From: Insulibacter thermoxylanivorax
GTDB lineage: Bacteria; Bacillota; Bacilli; Paenibacillales; DA-C8
Length of the DNA: 64,000 bases
Reading direction: 5' to 3'
NCBI RefSeq assembly: GCF_015472005.1
Contig: NZ_BMAQ01000005.1
Coordinates: 1-64,000, forward strand
Positions within the stretch are counted from its first letter, which is position 1. Each line of letters opens with the position of its first letter. The translations under genes were made by a program, and so were the position numbers. Shown piece after piece: positions 1-7,371 of this stretch. Below the pieces are notes generated by a model that searched no databases, was not told the origin of the DNA, and saw only the letters and a list, made by a program, of their open reading frames with translations.

Positions 1-23
1 TGGACTTTCGAAATCTAGGTTAA

Positions 24-50
24 AATAATGTAAGTTTGGCTTCCGTTATT
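24..50. repeat. Solitary 27-bp palindromic intergenic repeat (family B)
   Basis: A 27-bp imperfect palindrome that starts AATAATG and ends CTTCCGTTATT. It matches the cores of the array at 27350-27553 in length and in its right arm. It lies upstream of the sirtuin gene. No protein-coding role is apparent. Confidence 0.55.
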
Positions 51-123
51 TTGGGGAATGATGATCACTTACCCTGCTTGGCAACTTGCTTTAAGCCATG
101 CCGCGGTTCGGCGGAGGATGATC

Positions 124-132
124 TGATATAAT
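124..132 (+). promoter_or_regulatory. Candidate extended -10 promoter of the sirtuin gene
   Basis: The sequence TGATATAAT is an extended -10 element (TG-N-TATAAT) 35 bases before the sirtuin start. No good -35 hexamer sits 17 bases upstream, which fits the extended -10 class of sigma-A promoter. The call rests on motif match alone. Confidence 0.4.
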
Positions 133-166
133 AGGAAGCATCAATGCCCGAGATTGGAGGAGTGCG

Positions 167-904
167 ATGATGGATTATCAAGCATTGGGCGAGTTGATCA
201 GAAACAGTGACAATATCGTGTTCTTCGGCGGAGCGGGGACATCAACGGAAAGCGGGATTCCAGACTTCCGTTCTGCTGATGGATTGTACAATGCCGATAC
301 CGGCGTGAATGTTCCGCCGGAGGAGATTTTGTCGCGGGACTTTTTCTTTGCGCATACGGAGGACTTCTATAAGTTCTACAAGGAACACCTAATCCATCCA
401 CATGCGAAGCCGCATCCAGGTCATGAGGCGCTGGTGCATCTCGAACGTCAAGGTAAATTGAAGGCGATCATCACTCAAAATATCGACGGCTTGCATCAGA
501 TGGCCGGCAGCACGAATGTCCTGGAACTGCACGGGTCGGTGCACCGCAACTACTGCTTGGATTGCCGGCGTTTCCACAGCTTGGATGAGGTGATGGCTTC
601 TGAAGGCTTGGTTCCGCGCTGCGAGTGCGGCGGAATGGTGAAGCCCGACGTCGTCTTGTATCAGGAAGGATTGGACATGCAGCTGTTGGATCGCGCGGTG
701 AATTACATCCGTGAGGCCGATGTGCTCATCGTCGCCGGTACATCCCTGACGGTACAGCCTGCGGCCAGCTTGGTTCGTTACTATCTGGGCGGCCGTTTCT
801 TCCTGATCAACAAGAGTTCTACGCCATATGACAGCTTCGCTGATTATGTGATTACCGACAGCTTTGCCAAGGTCATGCCGATCCTCGCCGGTGTTTCTGA
901 CTGA
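167..904 (+). CDS. cobB: NAD-dependent protein deacylase (sirtuin, CobB/SrtN-like)
   Basis: A 245-residue cytoplasmic sirtuin that would remove acyl groups from protein lysines using NAD+. Visible motifs in order: the NAD-binding GAGTSTESGIPDFRS (residues 22-36), TQNIDGLH (103-110), the catalytic histidine in ELHGS (H122), and four zinc cysteines C130, C133, C152 and C154. The second zinc pair is CxC rather than CxxC. The Rossmann strand with GTSLTVQP follows near residue 191. Length is normal for bacterial sirtuins. ATG 167 follows GGAGG with 7-8 bases spacing; the adjacent ATG at 170 is equally possible. It is monocistronic, ending before a terminator at 1014. The substrate cannot be read from sequence. 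Confidence 0.93.
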   Translation: MMDYQALGELIRNSDNIVFFGGAGTSTESGIPDFRSADGLYNADTGVNVPPEEILSRDFFFAHTEDFYKFYKEHLIHPHAKPHPGHEALVHLERQGKLKAIITQNIDGLHQMAGSTNVLELHGSVHRNYCLDCRRFHSLDEVMASEGLVPRCECGGMVKPDVVLYQEGLDMQLLDRAVNYIREADVLIVAGTSLTVQPAASLVRYYLGGRFFLINKSSTPYDSFADYVITDSFAKVMPILAGVSD

Positions 905-1013
905 GCGGCTTGATGTAGAGTTGGGTGCTGGATGGAGTGCGGAAATGAATACGGAAAAGTTTCTACATTAATATAGAAGAGACAGATCGGGAAATTTAAC
1001 ATAGGATGCTGGG

Positions 1014-1047
1014 AACGACCTGACTGGAAGTTGGGTCGTTTTTTTAT
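1014..1047 (+). terminator. Rho-independent terminator after the sirtuin gene
   Basis: AACGACC and GGTCGTT form a 7-bp stem around a 13-base loop. A run of seven T follows immediately. Confidence 0.8.
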
Positions 1048-1102
1048 TTTTAATATGAATTATTTTATTTGATATGACGAGGAACTAATTGAATATATAA
1101 TA

Positions 1103-1519
1103 ATGAGAAATCTATATGAATCAGTAAAAGTATTAAAAGATATAGATAAATTAATAAAATTGATCGAACACCATTTTCCTTTTAATGGATCAAGAATTAA
1201 CTGGTGTCAAACAGAAATGCACTATCACAAGAAATCAAATAAAGAGTCTTTATTTGCAGATACAAAGGAATTCATTGTTGAATTAAGAGAGAAATATTTA
1301 AAAGATAACGTAAACGTGATTTACCTGGGAGACAATCTCACCGAGTATGGATATCAATTTGACTTAGGAGACATAGATCAGCATATTGATTATTTATTAG
1401 GAATTCCACAACACCACTATTTTGTTCTGAAAGACGTTAATTGGTGCATATGCATTTCTTTTGAGTCATATCTAGATTTTGGATTTAGTGTATTAAGTGA
1501 ACCTAAAATAGGAGGATAA
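1103..1519 (+). CDS. Orphan hypothetical protein, AT-rich
   Basis: A 138-residue protein of unrecognised family, without signal peptide or membrane segment. It is rich in Lys, Asn, Ile, Asp and Tyr, and codons mostly end in A or T, unlike the GC-richer genes on both sides. This suggests recent acquisition. A near-C-terminal stretch, HHYFVLKDVNWCICISFE (about residues 108-125), has alternating hydrophobic residues around Trp-Cys. That reminds me of small immunity-type proteins of polymorphic toxin systems, but I cannot name a family. The ribosome binding site is weak: GAGGA lies about 18 bases before the ATG. No toxin partner is visible. A terminator-like hairpin and a group II intron fragment follow directly. 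Confidence 0.6.
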   Translation: MRNLYESVKVLKDIDKLIKLIEHHFPFNGSRINWCQTEMHYHKKSNKESLFADTKEFIVELREKYLKDNVNVIYLGDNLTEYGYQFDLGDIDQHIDYLLGIPQHHYFVLKDVNWCICISFESYLDFGFSVLSEPKIGG

Positions 1520-1577
1520 TTTAATAAAGAATTGCAGAGATATCTTGCAATTAGTCAAGTCTTCTTTATAATGATTG

Positions 1578-1615
1578 GCTCCCCTTGTATTTGGATCAAG
1601 GAGGAGCTTTATTTT
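1578..1615 (+). terminator. Terminator-like hairpin after the orphan gene
   Basis: GCTCCCCTTG and CAAGGAGGAGC pair with one bulged base around a 9-base loop, followed by TTTATTTT. It directly precedes the group II intron-like sequence. Class C group II introns home to sites next to such hairpins. Confidence 0.65.
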
Positions 1616-1618
1616 CTG

Positions 1619-1775
1619 GTGTGCCCAGCTAAGCAAGCATCTTCTAGCGAGTCCAATCGTGGGAGGAGCAAAGTCCCTATGTAGCTAGGATACTTGCGTA
1701 TAGAGAAATCGGTGCGTTATCCGACGAAAGTATTTGTCAGAGACAGGGCGAGCAACATACCAGGCCGTATTAAGT
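1619..1775 (+). mobile_element. 5' fragment of a group II intron (domain I part)
   Basis: The sequence begins GTGTGCCCAGC, which matches the group II intron 5' consensus GUGYG and the GUGUGCCC start common in bacterial introns. A domain-I-like block follows: CTAGCGAGTCCAATCG, a GGGA...TCCC hairpin, then GTAGCTAGGATAC closing the CTAGC/GCTAG helix, and later CCGACGAAAG. I find no reverse transcriptase/maturase reading frame and no domain V hairpin before bioB, so this is a truncated remnant. The 3' boundary is a guess, because recognisable sequence fades near 1775. From about 1776 to 2025 I see only AT-rich DNA that presumably carries the bioB promoter. Confidence 0.55.
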
Positions 1776-2025
1776 GAATTCTGGCGCTAAGTTAATAGAA
1801 CATGTTTGAGAGACATTCTATAATCTTATGGGCAAATGCTATTAACGAAAATCTTCAAGAAAGTCTTAACCTCTATTAAGCTAACAAAAATCACACAAAA
1901 GGATTGAATAACGTGGGAAGATCCGGTATGCTGATGCATAAATAAATGCAGATATTCTCTTGATACAGAAAGTGGAAGAAAGTCTGCAGAACTTCATCGT
2001 GCTTAGAGCTAGGCGGGAGGGAAAC

Positions 2026-3015
2026 ATGGAACGAACGATCACTAATTATTGGGAGCAGTTGGCGGATCAAGTATTGCAAGGACATAAGCTGACCAAAGAG
2101 GAAGGCTTGCGCGTATTACAGGCAGATCAGGATGAGTTGCTGCCTTTGATGCAAGCCGTTTATCGGATACGCAAACATTACTACGGCAACAAGGTAAAGC
2201 TCAACTTAATCGTTAATGCAAAGAGCGGCCTGTGCCCGGAGGACTGCGGTTATTGCTCGCAATCGATCATCTCGAAGGCACCGATTCAAAAATATCCCTT
2301 GCTGGATAAGGACACACTCGTTGACGGGGCGAGAAAAGCGATGGAATTACAAGCGGGCACGTATTGCATCGTCGCAAGCGGGAGAGGTCCTACAGATCGG
2401 GAATTGGATCAAGTGATCAGTGCGGTGAAAGAGATTAAGGAGACGATGCCGCTTAAGATTTGTGCATGTCTAGGCATTCTGAGAGATGATCAAGCGAAGC
2501 GCTTGAAGGAAGCAGGCGTGGACCGTTACAACCATAATCTAAATACGAGCCAGTCCCATTATGCCAATATTACGACGACTCATACATACGAGGATCGGGT
2601 GGATACGGTGAACCAAGTTAAGGCGTCGGGGATGTCTCCTTGTTCCGGGGTCATCGTGGGCATGGGCGAAACCGATGAGGAAATCGTCGAGATGGCCTAT
2701 GCGCTCCGCGAACTTGATGCGGATTCGATTCCGGTCAACTTCCTTAACCCGATCCCAGGAACCCCGTTGGAAGATAAGCGAGAACTGACACCGCAGAAAT
2801 GTTTGAAAGTGCTGGCTTTGATGCGATATATTAATCCGTCAAAGGAAATCCGAATCTCAGGCGGCCGCGAGGTCAACTTGCGTTCACTGCAGGCACTGGG
2901 TCTCTATGCGGCGAATTCGATCTTCATCGGGGACTATCTGACAACCGATGGTCAGGAAGCATCGGTGGATCATCAGATGATCGAAGATCTTGGATTCGAG
3001 GTGGAACGAGTTTAG
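2026..3015 (+). CDS. bioB: Biotin synthase
   Basis: A 329-residue radical-SAM enzyme that inserts sulfur into dethiobiotin, the last step of biotin synthesis. The SAM cluster motif CPEDCGYC gives C70, C74 and C77. C114, C146 and C206 fit the ligands of the sacrificial 2Fe-2S cluster, and IRISGGRE (275-282) is the conserved Arg region. I chose ATG 2026 because GGGAGGG precedes it by about 6 bases and the length is then typical; an in-frame extension of 22 codons upstream has no such site. No other bio gene is nearby, so it stands alone here. It ends before a 10-bp tandem repeat and a terminator. Confidence 0.95.
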   Translation: MERTITNYWEQLADQVLQGHKLTKEEGLRVLQADQDELLPLMQAVYRIRKHYYGNKVKLNLIVNAKSGLCPEDCGYCSQSIISKAPIQKYPLLDKDTLVDGARKAMELQAGTYCIVASGRGPTDRELDQVISAVKEIKETMPLKICACLGILRDDQAKRLKEAGVDRYNHNLNTSQSHYANITTTHTYEDRVDTVNQVKASGMSPCSGVIVGMGETDEEIVEMAYALRELDADSIPVNFLNPIPGTPLEDKRELTPQKCLKVLALMRYINPSKEIRISGGREVNLRSLQALGLYAANSIFIGDYLTTDGQEASVDHQMIEDLGFEVERV

Positions 3016-3040
3016 CTGGCCGACTGAAAAAGACTAAGAA

Positions 3041-3080
3041 CAAATATCAACAAATATCAACAAATATCAACAAATATCAC
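3041..3080. repeat. Four tandem 10-bp repeats
   Basis: The unit CAAATATCAA occurs four times in exact tandem, with only the last base of the fourth copy differing. It lies between the bioB stop and its terminator. Confidence 0.9.
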
Positions 3081-3090
3081 TTCATCCTCG

Positions 3091-3123
3091 CCTTGATTGG
3101 TTTTATGCCAACCAAGGTTTTTC
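3091..3123 (+). terminator. Rho-independent terminator after bioB
   Basis: CCTTGATTGG and CCAACCAAGG form a 10-bp stem with one mismatch, followed by TTTTTCTT. Confidence 0.75.
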
Positions 3124-3153
3124 TTATAGGAGCGTAATGTTGTCCTTTCCTAC

Positions 3154-3183
3154 CCTTGTATCCTTGTATACAAGGATACAAGG
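3154..3183. repeat. Perfect 30-bp palindrome built from CAAGGAT units
   Basis: Fifteen bases starting CCTTGTATCC are followed by their exact reverse complement, centred between 3168 and 3169. The right arm continues as direct repeats of GCAAGGAT to about 3200. There is no T tract, so it is not a standard terminator. It lies in the roughly 150 bases between the bioB terminator and a pseudogene. Confidence 0.85.
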
Positions 3184-3273
3184 ATGCAAGGATGCAAGGG
3201 GGGACAAGAGAGGAATAAGCGTCACCGTCGGTATATAAGTTTATCCATGAACATATTGCTGGTGTGGCTCTTT

Positions 3274-3684
3274 TTAATGCTTCACATATCTCCCATAGTC
3301 TGGAATGGCGATGCGGTCGAACTCCCTGACTAAGCGGATGAGGCCGCTCTCTAATTCTTCTCCTTACATAGGCGGGCCGTGACCCATGACCGCATAAGCC
3401 GGCTTCAAGGCGGCCAGGCGCTTCACAGATTCCTTGGCGGCCTGCCAGTCCGTCGTCAGGTACCGCGGCGGCCCGTTGATCTCCTTCTGCTGCGTCAGCA
3501 CCTTGTATAGCGAGTCTTGTCTGACGGTGACGAAGGCATCGCCGGCGATGAGAGTGCGGTCCGATTCCCGGAAGAGGGACACATGCCCCGGAGAATGCCC
3601 CGGCGTGTGCATCCAGCGATAACTCGGCAGACTGGGGATATATTTGTAATCCCTTCCGTATTCCATCTCATTCTTCTGATCCAT
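3274..3684 (-). pseudogene. Decayed metallo-beta-lactamase-fold hydrolase
   Basis: The reading frame preserves the second half of an MBL-fold protein: HTPGHSPGHVSLF, then LIAGDAF, then a C-terminal VMGHGPPM. An in-frame TAA (plus-strand positions 3364-3366) follows PPM. The same frame then continues for about 29 more residues with a family-like C-terminal tail (GEELESGLIRLVREFDR) to a second stop at 3274. The N-terminal half with the HxHxDH zinc motif is absent: upstream of the Met at 3684 the frame closes at a TGA within 8 codons. It is therefore both 5'-truncated and interrupted, and almost certainly non-functional. Confidence 0.8.
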
Positions 3685-3878
3685 TATCTTGCAGATCCCT
3701 CCATATCAGGATTAATCGTAACGAACCATTCAATAAACAGATTAGGAATAGTTTGCCGCAAAATCTGGAAAAGTATCGCCTTACTTTCCATTCACTATCT
3801 ATCCATGGACGTTCGTTGTGAAGACAGGCTATAATGGATTTGGCTAATCACTCATCATCACAATAGTGGAGGGGAAAA

Positions 3879-4640
3879 ATGTATACCAAAGAAGATCTCA
3901 TCAAGCATCTTGAAGAAGCGAAGATCAATCCCAAGGGAACGATCAAGGTGCATTCCTCTATGAAAAGTATCGGACCAGTGGAGGGGGGAGCAGATACGGT
4001 GCTCGATGCGCTGTCCGAATACATGAAGGATGGTCTGCTCGTACTGCCTACCCATACCTGGTCTTATATTAATGCCAAGAATCCGAAATTCTACGTTGAA
4101 ACTTCGGAAGTCTGTGTCGGCATCCTGCCGGAACTGTTCCGCAAGCGTCCGGGCGTTATCCGTTCCTGGCATCCGACGCACTCGGTTGCCGCGCTGGGTA
4201 AGGATGCTGCCGAGTTCACGGCCGGTGCTGAGCTATGGGATACGCCTTGCCATCGCAACTCCGCCTACGGCAAGCTGCTGGATCGCAAGGCGCAGATTCT
4301 CCTGATCGGCGTCGATCTGCGGCGCAATACCTTCATCCACGGCATCGAGGAATGGGTTGATATCCCTGGACGTCTCACCGATGACCACGAGATGCTGTAT
4401 ACTGTACTGCCTGATGGTACGGAGATACCGGTTCCTTCGCGCAGACATACGGCAACGCCTTGGTCCGAGCACTTCTGGAAGGTTGAAGGTGTGCTGGAAG
4501 AAGGAGGCGCCCTGTATCGCGCTCGTTTCGGGGATGCGAAGATGCTCGTCTGTGATGCGGTTAAGACAACGGAGATTCTGACGGAGATGCTGAAGGAAGA
4601 TCCGGACCTCTTCTCGGATAACGAGCCGTTGAAGAGATAA
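3879..4640 (+). CDS. AAC(3)-family N-acetyltransferase (YokD-like)
   Basis: A 253-residue cytoplasmic enzyme of the antibiotic N-acetyltransferase family, which transfers acetyl from acetyl-CoA to the 3-amino group of aminoglycosides or to unknown substrates. Visible motifs: HSSMKSIG (25-32), LPTHTWS (56-62), SWHPTHSVAALG (97-108) with the conserved His pair, and TFIHGIEE (151-158). Length matches YokD-type proteins, many of which are chromosomal and have no proven resistance role. ATG 3879 follows GTGGAGGGG at good spacing. It stands alone, and the next gene starts 98 bases downstream. Confidence 0.85.
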   Translation: MYTKEDLIKHLEEAKINPKGTIKVHSSMKSIGPVEGGADTVLDALSEYMKDGLLVLPTHTWSYINAKNPKFYVETSEVCVGILPELFRKRPGVIRSWHPTHSVAALGKDAAEFTAGAELWDTPCHRNSAYGKLLDRKAQILLIGVDLRRNTFIHGIEEWVDIPGRLTDDHEMLYTVLPDGTEIPVPSRRHTATPWSEHFWKVEGVLEEGGALYRARFGDAKMLVCDAVKTTEILTEMLKEDPDLFSDNEPLKR

Positions 4641-4738
4641 TGACGGATTGATATAAGATGAAGAGATTCTAACTTTCCTATAGATCCTATCAGATCAGAA
4701 GATCCTATGAGAAGATCCTATCAGAGGAGTGAGCGGGA

Positions 4739-5224
4739 GTGACCGCCTTCGAGAGAGTTGAATACAACCGAACAAGAGAGGAAAACTACGAGCTGCTGTT
4801 TCGTCAGCTGGAAGCTCTTCTGGAGGGGGAGACGAATCGGATCGCCAATCTGGCGAATGCTTCCGCCCTCCTCTATCAATTTCTGGATGAGGTGAACTGG
4901 GCAGGGTTTTACCTGATGGAAGGAGAGGAACTCGTCCTCGGTCCCTTCCAAGGGCTGCCTGCCTGTGTTCGTATTCCACTGGGCAAAGGCGTCTGCGGAA
5001 CTTCTGCAGAGCGCAAGGAGACCATCCTCGTCGATGATGTAGACCAGTTCCCCGGGCATATCGCTTGCGATGCGGCTTCCCGCTCCGAGATTGTCGTGCC
5101 GATGATCCATCAGGGTGAGGTCGTTGGGGTGCTGGATATTGACAGTCCGGTATTATCGCGTTTTGACCAGGTAGATCGCGTCCATCTGGAACGTTATGTT
5201 GAGATCCTTATGAAGCATTGGTAA
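4739..5224 (+). CDS. msrC: Free methionine-(R)-sulfoxide reductase, GAF domain
   Basis: A 161-residue single GAF-domain protein that reduces free methionine-R-sulfoxide. The three catalytic or resolving cysteines of the family are present in context: LPAC (C76), GVCG (C86) and HIAC (C110), matching C84, C94 and C118 of the E. coli enzyme with constant offset. I chose GTG 4739, which follows AGAGGAG with 8-9 bases spacing. The 98 bases upstream contain three copies of AGATCCTAT but no clear promoter. The function is firmly supported by the cysteine pattern. Confidence 0.9.
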   Translation: MTAFERVEYNRTREENYELLFRQLEALLEGETNRIANLANASALLYQFLDEVNWAGFYLMEGEELVLGPFQGLPACVRIPLGKGVCGTSAERKETILVDDVDQFPGHIACDAASRSEIVVPMIHQGEVVGVLDIDSPVLSRFDQVDRVHLERYVEILMKHW

Positions 5225-5397
5225 ACAAAAAACTATACAACCACGGGTAGCTCCGCTGCAGCATTCGCGATACGATGAAGATATGACGGTTGAGGTAACG
5301 ATGACGCGAAAGCGATAAACTGTGATGAACTGATTCGAAGATTCTTACTCGATGAGCGAAGAAGCAGACGGAGAACAGGTACCAGGGGGAATCGAAC

Positions 5398-7251
5398 ATG
5401 ATCTTATCGAGTTTACTCAGCGACGGGATGGTCCTGCAGCGCCATGCTGAGGTGCCGATATGGGGACGGACGGAAGCGAATCGCGAAGTCCGAGTGAGTT
5501 TCATGGGAGAGGAATACCGCACGCAGGCGGATGAACACGGCTGGTGGCGGATCACCCTGAAGGATCTGCCCGCCGGCGGACCGCATGAGATGGTCATCAC
5601 GGCAGATGAAGAGCGCGTGATACGAGATATTCTCATAGGCGACGTGTGGGTCTTGGGCGGTCAATCGAATATGGAACTGCCGGTTAATCGCACGCTGGAT
5701 CTTCTGGCCGATGATGTGCGTACGATTGATCTGCCGCAAGTGCGACATTTTACGGTGCCGATGGTGTATAACTTCCATGGGCCTCAAGAGGAAGTTACCG
5801 ACGGCAAGTGGTATGCAGCCACGCCGGATCAGCTGTTGGACTTCAGCGCAGTCGGCATGTTCTTCGCCCGCGCGTTGTATCAGCAGTATCAGGTGCCGAT
5901 CGGTCTGATCCGCACAGCCATCGGAGGGACGCCGATCGAAGCGTGGATGAGCGAGCAGTCGCTGCTGGCGCATGATCTTAGATATGCATCGGAAATTCAG
6001 AAATGTCGGGATGACAATTATATCGCTTCCGTACAGAAGCGTGATCAAGAACGAAATCATGAATGGTATATGGCTTTGAATCAAGGCGATATAGGGCGAG
6101 CCGAAGGCTGGCACGAAGCTGAACTCGATACGAGCGAATGGCAGCGCTTCATCGTTCCGAATCGCTGGGAAGGCGAGCTGGAGCACGTGCGCGGCGCGGT
6201 ATGGTTCCGCAAGGAATTTGAACTGCCTGCCTCGATGGCGGGTTCTGAGGCGAAGCTCAAGCTGGGTACCATCGTGGATGCCGATGATACCTATGTGAAC
6301 GGAGTACATGTTGGCAGCACGGCTTACCAATACCCGCCGCGGCGTTATACGATCCCTGAAGGGGTGTTGAAAGAGGGCAAGAACACGATTGCCGTTCGCG
6401 TGATCAGCACCCACAACAGGGGCGAGTTTATCAAGGATATGCCGTACAAGATCATCGCCAATGGACAGGAGCTGGAGCTGACGGGAGAATGGCGCTGGCG
6501 CATCGGCAAGGTGATGCCGCAGCTTGAGCCGCAAACCTTCTTCCAATACAAACCGACAGGCTTGTTTAACGGCATGATCGCGCCGCTGCGTCATTATCGC
6601 ATCAGAGGCGTTCTGTGGTATCAAGGTGAATCCAATACCCATACACCCGAAGGGTATCGCGATCTGTTCGCGGCGATGGTGCAGGATTGGCGGGGCAATT
6701 GGCAGATCGAGGATCTGCCTGTGATCTATGCACAGCTCCCGAACTTCGGGTATTCCGCAGTCATCCAGCCGGACAGCCTGTGGGCTCGTTTTAGACAAGA
6801 ACAGCTAAAATGCTTGTCCGTACCGCACACAGCGATGGCGATCACGATCGATGCCGGCGAATACAATGATATCCACCCGCAGGATAAACGAACCGTCGGC
6901 GAGCGCATGGCCCTGTGCGCGCGGAAGCTCGTGTACGGCGAAGATCTCGTCTACAGCGGGCCGATCTATGCCGGCATGGTGCGGGAAGGTTCAGCCCTGC
7001 GCATCAAGTTCGATCACGTCGGCAGCGGCCTGACAGCGCGCGGCGGCAAGCTGGGGGGCTTTGCGGTCTGCGGAACGGACGGCGTTTTCCATCCTGCTGA
7101 AGCAGTAATCGATGGGGATACCGTTGTCGTGACTCATGACGAGATCAAGGAGCCGGTTCACGTGAGATACGCATGGGCGGACAATCCGCTGAAGGCCAAT
7201 CTGTATAACCGGGAAGGTCTTCCGGCTTCCCCATTTACAACGGAAGAGTAA
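5398..7251 (+). CDS. Sialate O-acetylesterase-like carbohydrate esterase (SASA family)
   Basis: A 617-residue SGNH-type esterase without signal peptide, so probably cytoplasmic. It would remove acetyl groups from sugars taken up by the cell. The nucleophile motif GGQSNM places Ser89, and the distal acid/base block is D491-I492-H493 followed by PQDKR. VLWYQGESN is the third conserved block. Between them (about 235-370) lies a beta-sandwich, galactose-binding-like insertion with FRKEFELP and DDTYVNG, typical of the larger family members. AGGGGG precedes ATG 5398. It shares no operon with neighbours, and a strong terminator follows. The substrate (xylo-oligosaccharide, sialic acid or other) is not determined. 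Confidence 0.85.
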   Translation: MILSSLLSDGMVLQRHAEVPIWGRTEANREVRVSFMGEEYRTQADEHGWWRITLKDLPAGGPHEMVITADEERVIRDILIGDVWVLGGQSNMELPVNRTLDLLADDVRTIDLPQVRHFTVPMVYNFHGPQEEVTDGKWYAATPDQLLDFSAVGMFFARALYQQYQVPIGLIRTAIGGTPIEAWMSEQSLLAHDLRYASEIQKCRDDNYIASVQKRDQERNHEWYMALNQGDIGRAEGWHEAELDTSEWQRFIVPNRWEGELEHVRGAVWFRKEFELPASMAGSEAKLKLGTIVDADDTYVNGVHVGSTAYQYPPRRYTIPEGVLKEGKNTIAVRVISTHNRGEFIKDMPYKIIANGQELELTGEWRWRIGKVMPQLEPQTFFQYKPTGLFNGMIAPLRHYRIRGVLWYQGESNTHTPEGYRDLFAAMVQDWRGNWQIEDLPVIYAQLPNFGYSAVIQPDSLWARFRQEQLKCLSVPHTAMAITIDAGEYNDIHPQDKRTVGERMALCARKLVYGEDLVYSGPIYAGMVREGSALRIKFDHVGSGLTARGGKLGGFAVCGTDGVFHPAEAVIDGDTVVVTHDEIKEPVHVRYAWADNPLKANLYNREGLPASPFTTEE

Positions 7252-7262
7252 GTGAAGATTGA

Positions 7263-7325
7263 ACCCTGTACGCTTAGCGGTGCCGCCCCTGAAGGGGCTT
7301 CCGCTGCAGGTACAGGGTCTTTTTG
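7263..7325. terminator. Terminator between convergent genes
   Basis: ACCCTGTAC and GTACAGGGT form a 9-bp stem enclosing an inner GCCCCTGAAGGGGC hairpin. TCTTTTTG follows on the plus strand. It separates the esterase from the convergent glycosyltransferase. Confidence 0.75.
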
Positions 7326-7371
7326 TTGATGTTGCGCTTGGATTTTGATTCGCTCTGTTGTGTTGTACTTG

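Noticed and set aside
1860-1900. BirA operator-like sequence before bioB (CTTAACC...GCTAACAA)
   Set aside because: The half-sites are imperfect and separated by only 7 bases, where the known operator needs about 14-16, so I do not call it.
5413-6798. 461-codon open frame on the minus strand inside the esterase gene
   Set aside because: It is a shadow of the GC-biased coding strand: no family motifs, no ribosome site, and the plus-strand gene has complete SGNH motifs.
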